This document shows positions 1 through 7,822 of a stretch of 23,159 nucleotides of DNA, one piece after another. Source of the DNA: Ignavibacteria bacterium UBA2373 (lineage in GTDB: Bacteria; Bacteroidota; Ignavibacteria; Kapaibacteriales; UBA961); the NCBI GenBank assembly GCA_002344005.1, contig DDTD01000076.1, positions 1-23,159 on the forward strand, read 5' to 3'. The notes below the pieces were generated by a model, which made no database searches, was not told the origin of the DNA, and was given only the letters and a program-made list of their open reading frames with translations. A program made the position numbers and the translations under genes. The stretch's first letter is position 1; each line of letters begins with the position of its first letter.

Positions 1-253
1 GACCAATCTTTAAACAAGTTCTATATGTTGTATCTATAATTCGTTTCGGTATGGTGCTATATTCTTCACTGTTACGAACAATAAGACCTCTAAATTCTTC
101 CCAATATCCATCTAAAGTGTCTATGTCGGGCAAATGTGTCGTGTCTTTGATTTCAACCCATGTATCTTCCATCACGGATGCGGGGGTATTATTACAAGCG
201 TTCAGAGCAAGAATACTGATGAACACAATGAGTATTGCACTAATGTTTTTCAT
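1..253 (-). CDS. Small secreted lipoprotein, N-terminal part only
   Basis: An open frame starts at the ATG on the minus strand (bases 251-253) and runs off the left edge after 84 codons. The N-terminus MKNISAILIVFISILALNAC has a lysine, a hydrophobic core and a lipobox (LNAC, Cys20), so the product is probably a lipid-anchored periplasmic or outer-membrane protein. The mature part is polar and acidic, with no domain I recognise. A good Shine-Dalgarno sequence (AAAGGAA) precedes the ATG at normal spacing. The same sequence precedes ridA and one start of the tail-fibre-like gene. The gene lies downstream of the surface operon but behind its terminator, so it probably has its own promoter between 254 and 340. 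The C-terminus is not visible and the function is unknown. Confidence 0.75.
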   Translation of the reverse strand, partial: MKNISAILIVFISILALNACNNTPASVMEDTWVEIKDTTHLPDIDTLDGYWEEFRGLIVRNSEEYSTIPKRIIDTTYRTCLKIG

Positions 254-340
254 AGTATTATTCCTTTGGATTATTGTGTGATTGTATCATTTTTTCAGCT
301 CATCATTTTTTCGAAGTATGCCTTTTAATCTATGCTTAAT

Positions 341-374
341 AAAAATTCAGGCAAATGAATTGTACATTTGCCTG
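341..374 (-). terminator. Rho-independent terminator of the surface operon
   Basis: A perfect 10-bp inverted repeat (CAGGCAAATG at 348-357, CATTTGCCTG at 365-374) has a 7-nt loop. Read on the minus strand it is followed by AATTTTTATT. It lies 25 bases past the stop codon of the phospholipase-like gene, which is where a terminator is expected. Confidence 0.8.
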
Positions 375-398
375 TGAAAATATTCGATAAACAATCTA

Positions 399-2555
399 TT
401 ATCGCTGGATAACAAAAGTTTTACTTGTTGTGCCTTTTTCCGATTGGACAATAATAATATATGTACCCGCTGCTAATGATTGAGTACTCATTCGTACTTG
501 GTTTTGTAAATTTCCTACCATAGTTTCTGATAACTTTATACCTTCGGGTGAGTAAATCATTACTTTGGTTTGAGCACCTTTATTGTCTAAAGCTACGTCA
601 ATATAGGAAGAATTCGGATTAGGATAAATAGCACGAATGGAAGGTGCTTCATTATTGGGTTTTATAGAAATCCCCGTACAATATGGAATAATATATGCAA
701 CAGAATCCGTAAGAATTACCTTAGAAAAACATGGAATGGAAACTAATAATGAATCATCACCCTCAAAATACAGAGAATCCTGCTCACTATAGAGTTCCAC
801 ACTATCCGTATAATAGATTACAGGGTAGTCAAACAGATAATTACCGGTCGTGGTGTCTGTATAAGTAGGACGATGATATTCAATCACTTTTAAAAAGGAA
901 TCAACTATAATTGTATCTCCTACTTGCCTAATAGATGTATTTCTGAGAGATGCAATTGCTGTTAAAGACATAGTATCGGGCAATAAAGTAAGAACTGTCT
1001 TTTCCCTCATATTTTTCAATATATTATCATTTTGTTCTTTCGGTGTAGAAGAATAGGAACATACTTGATTTGTTAAGGGACAGGCATTGTCAATCATAGC
1101 TCTAAATGTACTGCCCTCTTTGGCATGAAAGCCCGATTTAAGTTGTATTTCCTGTCCTGCTTTATATGTCAAGGTGCCATCTTCAACAATAACGGAACCT
1201 TGTGCATCAGATAAATTGCTATTAACATTCGATCCTGCAATAATATTCGAAGCCGCTTTGATAACACATTCTTCATTGTAACTACGCATCCCATAATAGG
1301 TATGACTTTGCTGATATACAGTTTCCGGGCATCCTACCAAGCCCGTTTTTATTGCCATCCAATACATAGCAGTTGCTGTTGCTCGTATTGCATAATTCAT
1401 AAGTTCATTTCCGATATAAGTGTTTGTCGCAGATAAATGCGACCAATTAGTATTGTTCCAGATACTTTTATTTGTTGCTTGGCTACCTAATGCTTCATAG
1501 CGATGACTCACTAACATACTGCTCCCATTCCAAAGCCAATCATTACCATTTTCATCGCGGGTAGCAAAATGAGCAGAAAGTCTATTCATGGTATAGAACA
1601 AATAACGTAATGCATCTTTATCATTCATCGAAAACACTTCATAAAGAAGTCCACCATGTTTAGAGGCATCCGTAGATGTCCAGAGTGTTGCATGATGGGA
1701 TTGATTTTGATCATCACAGTCAAGATTAGGTTTACCTAAACGCCATCCCATGAAAACTTCATAGTAATCCTCATCACCTATTGTTGGACAAGGGTGAGTA
1801 TCAGCATGAGTATGTGCCGGTACTCCCATATCTGTCAATAAATGTAATATGCGTCCAAAGATATTCCATCCTATAGTTTTGGCTTTATCGGTCGAAAAAA
1901 AATTACTACTGTTAGCAGTAAGGTATATTTTATCACCTTGAAGTGATGGAACCGAAGTTAGAATAATCCCGTATGGTACATTATGAATACCAGTATTTAT
2001 TAAATTGCAAAGACTATTATATTCAAGTTGAACTGCATAAACATTTTTCCTAATAATTTTCCAACTAGAAGGGAAGCGTCCTTCTACTGAATAATCTCCA
2101 TTTACAGTAATTCCATGAATATCGTAAAAATGTTCACCATTGAACATATAAATTCGAGCTTTTAAGTATGCATTTTCTCTATCCCCAATAGTTAAAGCAG
2201 GAAAATCAGTCATTACATCATCACCACCTTGTGCAGACCAGAAGTGCGTCGTTGTTCTAGTTGCCCCATCCACCCCATAATAACGCCACACAGCATCAAT
2301 TTTATCTTCCTGCCATATACCTACTGCAAGTGGATGTTGATGTTCGAATGGTCTATTTATTTGTCCTGCACCAAAAAAGGGATTACCCATAGCATCAAGA
2401 CCAACATAGCTTTTTAAAGCAGGGATTGGTCCGACATGCCTTTCCAAATAGCGGTATGCTTCTTGGACAATATATTGATGCACCCATTCTTGATGGGCAT
2501 ATACTCTTACATTGCATAAGAATAGTAATATGATCGTAAAATATATTTTTTTCAT
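399..2555 (-). CDS. T9SS-secreted protein with zinc phospholipase C / S1-P1 nuclease-like domain
   Basis: The product has 718 residues. A signal peptide covers residues 1-20 (cut after VYA). The catalytic-like domain has H21 and H26 spaced like Trp1/His6 of P1 nuclease, an ED pair at 83-84, THFW with H104, and H238-xxx-D242-xxxxx-H248 within HLLTDMGVPAHTH. That last spacing equals H118/D122/H128 of Bacillus cereus phospholipase C. The final ligand pair is uncertain (E262/E266 are candidates). Residues about 436-492 form a 3-coathanger stack (AGQEIQLKSGFHAKEGSTF). Residues 641-718 are a type A T9SS sorting domain (YPNPNSS, then LAAGTYIIIV). The protein is therefore probably carried through the outer membrane and anchored at the cell surface. 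Hydrolysis of phospholipids or nucleic acids is inferred from the ligand pattern only. It is the last gene of a three-gene operon, 36 nt after the preceding gene, and has no clear Shine-Dalgarno. Confidence 0.75.
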   Translation of the reverse strand: MKKIYFTIILLFLCNVRVYAHQEWVHQYIVQEAYRYLERHVGPIPALKSYVGLDAMGNPFFGAGQINRPFEHQHPLAVGIWQEDKIDAVWRYYGVDGATRTTTHFWSAQGGDDVMTDFPALTIGDRENAYLKARIYMFNGEHFYDIHGITVNGDYSVEGRFPSSWKIIRKNVYAVQLEYNSLCNLINTGIHNVPYGIILTSVPSLQGDKIYLTANSSNFFSTDKAKTIGWNIFGRILHLLTDMGVPAHTHADTHPCPTIGDEDYYEVFMGWRLGKPNLDCDDQNQSHHATLWTSTDASKHGGLLYEVFSMNDKDALRYLFYTMNRLSAHFATRDENGNDWLWNGSSMLVSHRYEALGSQATNKSIWNNTNWSHLSATNTYIGNELMNYAIRATATAMYWMAIKTGLVGCPETVYQQSHTYYGMRSYNEECVIKAASNIIAGSNVNSNLSDAQGSVIVEDGTLTYKAGQEIQLKSGFHAKEGSTFRAMIDNACPLTNQVCSYSSTPKEQNDNILKNMREKTVLTLLPDTMSLTAIASLRNTSIRQVGDTIIVDSFLKVIEYHRPTYTDTTTGNYLFDYPVIYYTDSVELYSEQDSLYFEGDDSLLVSIPCFSKVILTDSVAYIIPYCTGISIKPNNEAPSIRAIYPNPNSSYIDVALDNKGAQTKVMIYSPEGIKLSETMVGNLQNQVRMSTQSLAAGTYIIIVQSEKGTTSKTFVIQR

Positions 2556-2591
2556 TGTAGTACTTTAAATAGTAAGTAATATGATTGTTTT

Positions 2592-3104
2592 TTATAAACG
2601 AATATTAACACCATCGAAGATTACAGTAAAATCTAAAGTTAGAATTGGTGAGATTGGCAATAAATCATTACCACCGACTCCACTAGAAATACGAAGATTT
2701 GAGCTTTTCCCTATGGATATTGACCAACCCAATCCAACCTGAATAAATGGTCTAAATTTTTCTATAGTGCTAAAAACGCTAAATTTATAATACGTAGTGT
2801 ATTGATAAAATGAAAGTCTTTTATCTTCCAAAGGTGTCACAATTATTCCATGTGAAGGTTGCCAATAGACATTCTTAAAATCATGAGTAAGAAGTGCATG
2901 AAATGAAAGAATAAATATCCCCGCCCCACCTTCAATAGCAATAATATCATTGTATTGAATTTGCAATCCTCCTCTTGCACCATTAAGCAGACCCAGACCG
3001 ACTAATGGTTTGAACGAAAGAGTTGATGCTGTTTTCAGCGAATCCTGCGCAAAACATGGCAATGTCATTACACAAAAAAAGAATATGCTAAAGAGTAATT
3101 TCAT
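2592..3104 (-). CDS. Small outer-membrane beta-barrel-like protein
   Basis: The product has 170 residues with a signal peptide at residues 1-19 (hydrophobic core, cut after CFA). The mature part alternates hydrophobic and polar residues with many Gly, Tyr and Phe (for example GLGLLNGARGGLQIQYND and FIQVGLGWSISIG), as in small outer-membrane barrels. I recognise no named family. The last residues (VNIRL) do not end in an aromatic residue. The start is ATG with no Shine-Dalgarno, which is common in Bacteroidota. It lies 25 nt after the tail-fibre-like gene and 36 nt before the phospholipase-like gene, so it is the middle gene of a surface operon. It could serve as a membrane anchor or partner for either neighbour, but that is inference. 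Confidence 0.6.
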   Translation of the reverse strand: MKLLFSIFFFCVMTLPCFAQDSLKTASTLSFKPLVGLGLLNGARGGLQIQYNDIIAIEGGAGIFILSFHALLTHDFKNVYWQPSHGIIVTPLEDKRLSFYQYTTYYKFSVFSTIEKFRPFIQVGLGWSISIGKSSNLRISSGVGGNDLLPISPILTLDFTVIFDGVNIRL

Positions 3105-3129
3105 GCAAACGGAGAGTATAGTTGAACGT

Positions 3130-4662
3130 TTATTTTGTATTTATCTCATCAACTTTCTTTTTCAGCTCATCATTTTCTTTTTTCAGTTGAATCATATAGA
3201 GAGTTAATTCTTCTACTTTTTTGAGCAGAAGTGTTTGTATATCGCCAACATTGATGCCTTGTTTTTCAACATCTTTTGTCGTGGGAATATCAGGAAGATG
3301 TTTATTTTCTTGAATATATCTGTCTAATTTGTCTATTGCCATAAGAGGATATTCTTCATCAAAAACATAATCTGCCCATTTGTTATCTGCCGTTACCACT
3401 ATCTCACGTGCAACTATTTTACCATCCACGGACAAGAGATAATCATTATGGGGAGTAATCGGTGTTCTACGTCCATTTGTGCCTGTACCATTACCAATTT
3501 CAACTTTGCCATTTCCTTTTACAACAAAGGTCTCCTCATCTTCATGACCTGCGGATAACAGTTTATAATCTTTATTGCCACTCACACCCGGAATATTCAT
3601 ACTTCCATCAATACCATTTGTTCTTTTTCGTGCTATACGTAATGTTATTGGCTGAGGTAAATTATTGAACAAGGGTTCCGAATAAACGGCACACGTTGCA
3701 TTGAGGGGAATAATATCCGAACCTATGGTAACAGAGTTGTTCCAATTCTGAAAAGTCATGGCGGTATGTCTGACGGGATTTGGTGCCGGAACATCGCTAT
3801 CGGTTGTTGGTGTACTACCACCTATCATAATTCGTAAGGTGCTATTATCATTTTTGATATGCCACCATGAGCCATTATTACCGGGTAATAAAGTGACAAC
3901 CCCTTGTAAATCAGGTTGATTGCCCGATTGCCCGCTTGCACCACCTGCGATAATTTGAGAAATAACTTGGAAACGACCGAGGGGATTTGCAAAAGGTAAT
4001 AACTGCACAGGCGAAGTACCTTGTGGCATATTAAATCCAATACCAACGCGATTATTCACCATACGCATTACTTCAACTAAGCCCGTAGATCCTTTTGGTT
4101 GGCTATTGAAAAACAGTAAACCGCCTCTATAATCAGTATTTTGCGACGGTTCATATAATGCCAATGAAGGATTAGTGTCTGTTGGATTAATACCTCTGCC
4201 ACAGGCAATAGTAGAAATTGCTCCAACTTCCCATTCAGGACTCTCATTTTGACGACTTCCTGAGAGAAATGTAATTTGTGATCCCGCAAATCGCGAACGT
4301 TCATTTGGTAACATTGAGGGAAAATGTGATTGGAATGTCATATTTGCCGATAAATGACGTGGTGGTTCCGGATTATAGATTGTATGTAAATGGAGCATTG
4401 ATTGTGGTTCATACACTCGTTGGCAGAATGCTGTATCAAAACCCGGAACTAATCCCCCGATGCCAACTTTGCCTTCATAAAATGCCCGATTAAACACATA
4501 ATTGTGCATCGGTGGGCAGTTCGGTGGTTGATTGGGAGCCAATTCCTGCCATAATTGACTATAAGTCTGGTTAAATGACATAACCATAATGATCACACAC
4601 AAAAGCATTGTGTGAAAAGCGTTTACCCCCCCCCCGAGTTTTTCTCGCGCGAGGTGTGCCAT
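3130..4662 (-). CDS. Secreted tail-fibre-like protein, possibly phase-variable
   Basis: With the first in-frame ATG (4662) the product has 510 residues. The longer frame back to 4764 would need a TTG start. Residues 1-18 contain the KLGGGV stretch made by the G10 tract, followed by a hydrophobic signal segment (MLLCVIIMVMSFNQTYSQ). The middle is a repetitive, structural-looking region with no catalytic motif. The last 99 residues match a C-terminus common in Bacteroidota proteins annotated as tail-fibre or S74-peptidase-like: VDGKIVAREIVV, then ENKHLPDIPT, then a coiled coil (KKVEELTLYMIQLKKENDEL). The protein is probably secreted or surface-exposed. A second ATG at 4678 has the only good Shine-Dalgarno but is out of frame when the tract has ten G. 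This is the first gene of the surface operon. Confidence 0.7.
   Translation of the reverse strand: MAHLAREKLGGGVNAFHTMLLCVIIMVMSFNQTYSQLWQELAPNQPPNCPPMHNYVFNRAFYEGKVGIGGLVPGFDTAFCQRVYEPQSMLHLHTIYNPEPPRHLSANMTFQSHFPSMLPNERSRFAGSQITFLSGSRQNESPEWEVGAISTIACGRGINPTDTNPSLALYEPSQNTDYRGGLLFFNSQPKGSTGLVEVMRMVNNRVGIGFNMPQGTSPVQLLPFANPLGRFQVISQIIAGGASGQSGNQPDLQGVVTLLPGNNGSWWHIKNDNSTLRIMIGGSTPTTDSDVPAPNPVRHTAMTFQNWNNSVTIGSDIIPLNATCAVYSEPLFNNLPQPITLRIARKRTNGIDGSMNIPGVSGNKDYKLLSAGHEDEETFVVKGNGKVEIGNGTGTNGRRTPITPHNDYLLSVDGKIVAREIVVTADNKWADYVFDEEYPLMAIDKLDRYIQENKHLPDIPTTKDVEKQGINVGDIQTLLLKKVEELTLYMIQLKKENDELKKKVDEINTK
4626..4635 (-). repeat. G10 homopolymer inside the start region of a surface gene
   Basis: Ten consecutive C on the plus strand read as ten G on the coding strand, 27 bases after the ATG at 4662 and before the signal-peptide core. 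It is the longest G/C homopolymer in this AT-rich window; the next longest I noticed are runs of six. Tracts of this kind slip during replication and switch expression on and off in many bacteria. An assembly or sequencing length error is the main alternative. Confidence 0.8.
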
Positions 4663-4675
4663 AGAATTGTTTATA

Positions 4676-4691
4676 CATGGCAAATTCCTTT
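4676..4691 (-). promoter_or_regulatory. Strong ribosome binding site with an out-of-frame ATG
   Basis: AAAGGAA (4685-4691) lies 6 nt before an ATG at 4676-4678, read on the minus strand. With ten G in the tract this ATG gives a 36-codon frame that ends at a TAA after passing the signal-peptide region. With nine (or twelve) G it would read into the secreted protein. The ATG 16 nt further on (4662) is in frame with ten G. Confidence 0.65.
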
Positions 4692-4958
4692 GAATAAATG
4701 AAAAAATGTTGGTACACGGTAGGCGGCGGCTCTTTACTATTCTTCTATCCAATCTTATATCCAATCAGTGTATATCATACTCCATCATCGAACCGTGGCT
4801 TAGCGCTATACTATTTGCAACTTAGCAAATTTTTGCAATATACATAGCATATTGACAAAAAAATTTAACAGAGGAAATGTTTATCGTATGTCATTGCGGT
4901 GGCTGGGAAAAGTACAAAAATGATAGAAAACTAACTTGACTCACATCAACCATTTGAT

Positions 4959-5001
4959 AAAAAAAATCCCCCATAGTGTCAAAAAACGGCACTATGGGGG
5001 A
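4959..5001 (-). terminator. Rho-independent terminator after gcvT
   Basis: A perfect 12-bp stem (TCCCCCATAGTG at 4967-4978, CACTATGGGGGA at 4990-5001) has an 11-nt loop. On the minus strand it is followed by eight T (4959-4966). It lies 27 nt past the gcvT stop and ends the four-gene unit that starts at 11027. Confidence 0.92.
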
Positions 5002-5028
5002 AAGAATGTAGGGAATGAGCAAAGAGAA

Positions 5029-6117
5029 TTACAAAAAAGGAAGTTTTGTCACTTCAGCGGGAAATGTTGTATTTCTTGCAGCAATTTCTATTATTGTTCC
5101 GGGAGCAGAAAATTCGGCAGCCACATATCCTAAGCCAATACCTTTGCCCAATAGCGGCGAAATATTTCCACTTGTAATTGCCCCGATTTCAGCACCATTT
5201 GCCATAATTTTATAATTCTGACGGGGTAATAACTTTTCCGTTTGCATCACAAAACCTACCAATTTTCTTTTTGCACCTTCTGCTTTTACGGCAGCAATTT
5301 TTTCTTTACCATTAAAATCACCTTTTTGCAATTTGGTAATCCACCCTAAGCCGGCTTCAATAGGATTGGTGGTATTATCAATATCATTACCATAAAGACA
5401 ATACCCTTTTTCTAAGCGCAGAGTATCGCGAGCACCCAAGCCGATAGGTTCAATGCCAAACTCAGCACCTGCTTCAAAAATTGCATTCCACACTTTTGTG
5501 GCTTTTTCTTCGCCGCCTTTGAAATATAATTCCATGCCTATTTCACCCGTATAACCTGTGCGTGATAGAATCATTTCTTCACCGCAGCAATTTCCGAAAG
5601 CAAAATTGTAATACGGAATATCGGCTATGGCTATATCGGTTAATTTCGCAATCACTTCCAAAGATTTGGGACCTTGCACAGCGAGCAAATTAAATTCATC
5701 ACTCACATTTGTCACAGCCAAATCATTGAACTCGGCAGCATTTTCTTGCACCCATGCCCAATCTTTTTCCTCACAAGCACCATTGACTACCATCATATAA
5801 TAATCACCGCAATGATAGACAAGCATATCATCCACAATACCGCCATCAGGATAGCACATAGCAGAATATTGTGCTTTGCCTTTTTCTAATTTAGAGACAT
5901 CATTAAGAGATATTTTTTGGAGAAAAGCCAGTGCATCATTGCCACGCACTTCAAATTCGCCCATGTGAGAAACATCAAAAACACCAACGGCATTGCGTAC
6001 CACTTTATGTTCATGAATAATTCCTTTGGGATATTGAATAGGCATTTCAAAACCGGCAAAACTGACCATTTTTGCACCATTGGAGGTGTGAAGAGAATGA
6101 AAATGTGTTTTTTTCAT
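5029..6117 (-). CDS. gcvT: Aminomethyltransferase, T-protein of the glycine cleavage system
   Basis: The product has 362 residues, normal for GcvT. With tetrahydrofolate it releases ammonia from the aminomethyl group held on the lipoyl H-protein and forms 5,10-methylenetetrahydrofolate in the cytoplasm. Family marks are the N-terminal TSNGAKMVSFAGFEMPIQY, VGVFDVSHMGE (45-55), PDGGIVDD with the catalytic-type Asp96, SRTGYTGEIGMELY, and the C-terminal region GKGIGLGYV. No other gcv gene (gcvH, gcvP) is in the window, so the system is split across the genome. It is the last gene of a unit, 27 nt after the acyl-CoA synthetase gene and followed by a strong terminator. The start is ATG with no Shine-Dalgarno. 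Confidence 0.95.
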   Translation of the reverse strand: MKKTHFHSLHTSNGAKMVSFAGFEMPIQYPKGIIHEHKVVRNAVGVFDVSHMGEFEVRGNDALAFLQKISLNDVSKLEKGKAQYSAMCYPDGGIVDDMLVYHCGDYYMMVVNGACEEKDWAWVQENAAEFNDLAVTNVSDEFNLLAVQGPKSLEVIAKLTDIAIADIPYYNFAFGNCCGEEMILSRTGYTGEIGMELYFKGGEEKATKVWNAIFEAGAEFGIEPIGLGARDTLRLEKGYCLYGNDIDNTTNPIEAGLGWITKLQKGDFNGKEKIAAVKAEGAKRKLVGFVMQTEKLLPRQNYKIMANGAEIGAITSGNISPLLGKGIGLGYVAAEFSAPGTIIEIAARNTTFPAEVTKLPFL

Positions 6118-6144
6118 AAAAAAATGTATGAGGTGGTTAAATAT

Positions 6145-7809
6145 TTATTTTTTGAATTGTATAGCTTTCCATTCGGAAAAAATATGTTTTACTTTATTGC
6201 GCTGATATTTGCCTGTACTTGTCACCGGTAAAGCATCTGTATATACGATGACTTTGGGCGATTTATGGAATGGCAAATGTTGTCTGCAATATGCCAAAAT
6301 ATGCTCTTTGTCTATAGTGTCATGTTCGGGGATAATAAGCGCGCCGACTTCTTCTCCATAGAAATCATTCTCAAATCCGACGGAAATTCCGGCTTTAACA
6401 CCGGGCGCAGAATTTATAATTTCATCAATTTCCAATGGTGCAAGATTAACGCCGCCGCGAATTATTAATTCTTTTATTCTGCCCGTGATAAAGAAATAAG
6501 GACGTTTTTGTTCATCATAAACAAAAAAACCTTCATCGCCGGAGCGAAACCATGAAAAAGCAAATGTCGCTTCATTCGCCGATATATTATTGTAATATTC
6601 TTTCATCACATTAGTGCCGCGAATGACAATTTCCCCTCTTTCGCGTTCCTGCATTGCATTTCCTTTCTCATCATGAATTGCCATTTCATTACATGGCAAA
6701 GGGATACCTATGCTCGGAAATCCTTCGTCAATCATCCAACGTTTATAGTCTTGTTCCGATAAATCTGCCGGAATAAAGCAAGAATAGCATGTTGTTTCCG
6801 ATAAACCGTAGCCATGAATTATCGGAATGCCATAATAATCATAAAAATTCTTTGCTAAGTCCACCGTTAGAGGTCCGGCACCACAGATAATATGGCGGAA
6901 TCCATTATTTTTTACAGAGAGATCATCTATGCGAGCATCTAATAAAAAAGCAAGTAATGTAGGAACAACCGATACAATATTGACCTGTTCATCAGCTATG
7001 CGACGGAAAAAATATTCGGTTTGGAATTTGCGATTCAGCACTAATGATGCGCCTGCGATAAATGGTGTCACATGTGTCACAATGCAGCCATTTACATGAT
7101 GCACAGGTAATACACACATCATACGTTGATGCTCATGTATGCCATGCCATTCGGCAATAGTGACTGCATCGGCAAAAAGATTTCTTTGAACTAAAACAAC
7201 TCCTTTGGGATTGCCAGTTGTGCCGCTTGTATAAACAATTAATGCTTCGCAATCCATCATATTTTCTTGCGAAAAAGTATAATCACCGCATTGCGCTATT
7301 CTATCATGGAAACCATTTTTGATTGTAGTGTCACGGTACAGAGTGATGACGGTAGGTTTAGAATCGGGAATAATTCCATCACAAATTTGACGATATTCCT
7401 CACGGCAAAAAATAATTTTTGCGCCACAATTTTCAAGAACATATCCCAAACGGTCTGTGTCTTCGGTCATATTTAATGGCACCACACATGCGCCAACAGC
7501 CCAAGCAGCAAAATATATTACTATTGTATCGGGATGATTATGGGACATTGTTGCAATTCTGTCGCCACGTGAAATGCCTAATTGCTGCAATATACCCGCA
7601 CATTGTCCTACGGTATAGATAAATGTACTATAGCTGATTTCTGTTCGATTATTATATTCATCATAATAAATCATCCATATTTTTTTATCGAAGGAACGAT
7701 GATGATGCATCACATCTGCCAAAGATTGGAAAGAATATGTGATTTCCGACGGTTTATTACCATGTACGGTTTGTGCATCAAGTATTTTTTGTTGTAATTC
7801 AGATGTCAT
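6145..7809 (-). CDS. Acyl-CoA synthetase / AMP-dependent ligase (ANL superfamily)
   Basis: The product has 554 residues. It probably activates a carboxylic acid with ATP to an acyl-adenylate and passes the acyl group to coenzyme A. Visible motifs, in order, are the phosphate-binding loop YTSGTTGNPKG (193-203), GYGLSETT (333-340), the adenine/ribose contact SGDEG (423-427), the hinge GRIKELIIRGG (443-453) and the C-terminal catalytic lysine K534 in STGKYQR. There is no signal peptide, so it is cytoplasmic. The substrate cannot be read from the sequence; medium or long fatty acids and aromatic acids are all possible. Its stop is 27 nt from gcvT and its start is 13 nt after the large outer-membrane gene, so it is co-transcribed with surface genes. 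That is an unusual context for this enzyme. Confidence 0.88.
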   Translation of the reverse strand: MTSELQQKILDAQTVHGNKPSEITYSFQSLADVMHHHRSFDKKIWMIYYDEYNNRTEISYSTFIYTVGQCAGILQQLGISRGDRIATMSHNHPDTIVIYFAAWAVGACVVPLNMTEDTDRLGYVLENCGAKIIFCREEYRQICDGIIPDSKPTVITLYRDTTIKNGFHDRIAQCGDYTFSQENMMDCEALIVYTSGTTGNPKGVVLVQRNLFADAVTIAEWHGIHEHQRMMCVLPVHHVNGCIVTHVTPFIAGASLVLNRKFQTEYFFRRIADEQVNIVSVVPTLLAFLLDARIDDLSVKNNGFRHIICGAGPLTVDLAKNFYDYYGIPIIHGYGLSETTCYSCFIPADLSEQDYKRWMIDEGFPSIGIPLPCNEMAIHDEKGNAMQERERGEIVIRGTNVMKEYYNNISANEATFAFSWFRSGDEGFFVYDEQKRPYFFITGRIKELIIRGGVNLAPLEIDEIINSAPGVKAGISVGFENDFYGEEVGALIIPEHDTIDKEHILAYCRQHLPFHKSPKVIVYTDALPVTSTGKYQRNKVKHIFSEWKAIQFKK

Positions 7810-7822
7810 ATTTTATTCACTT

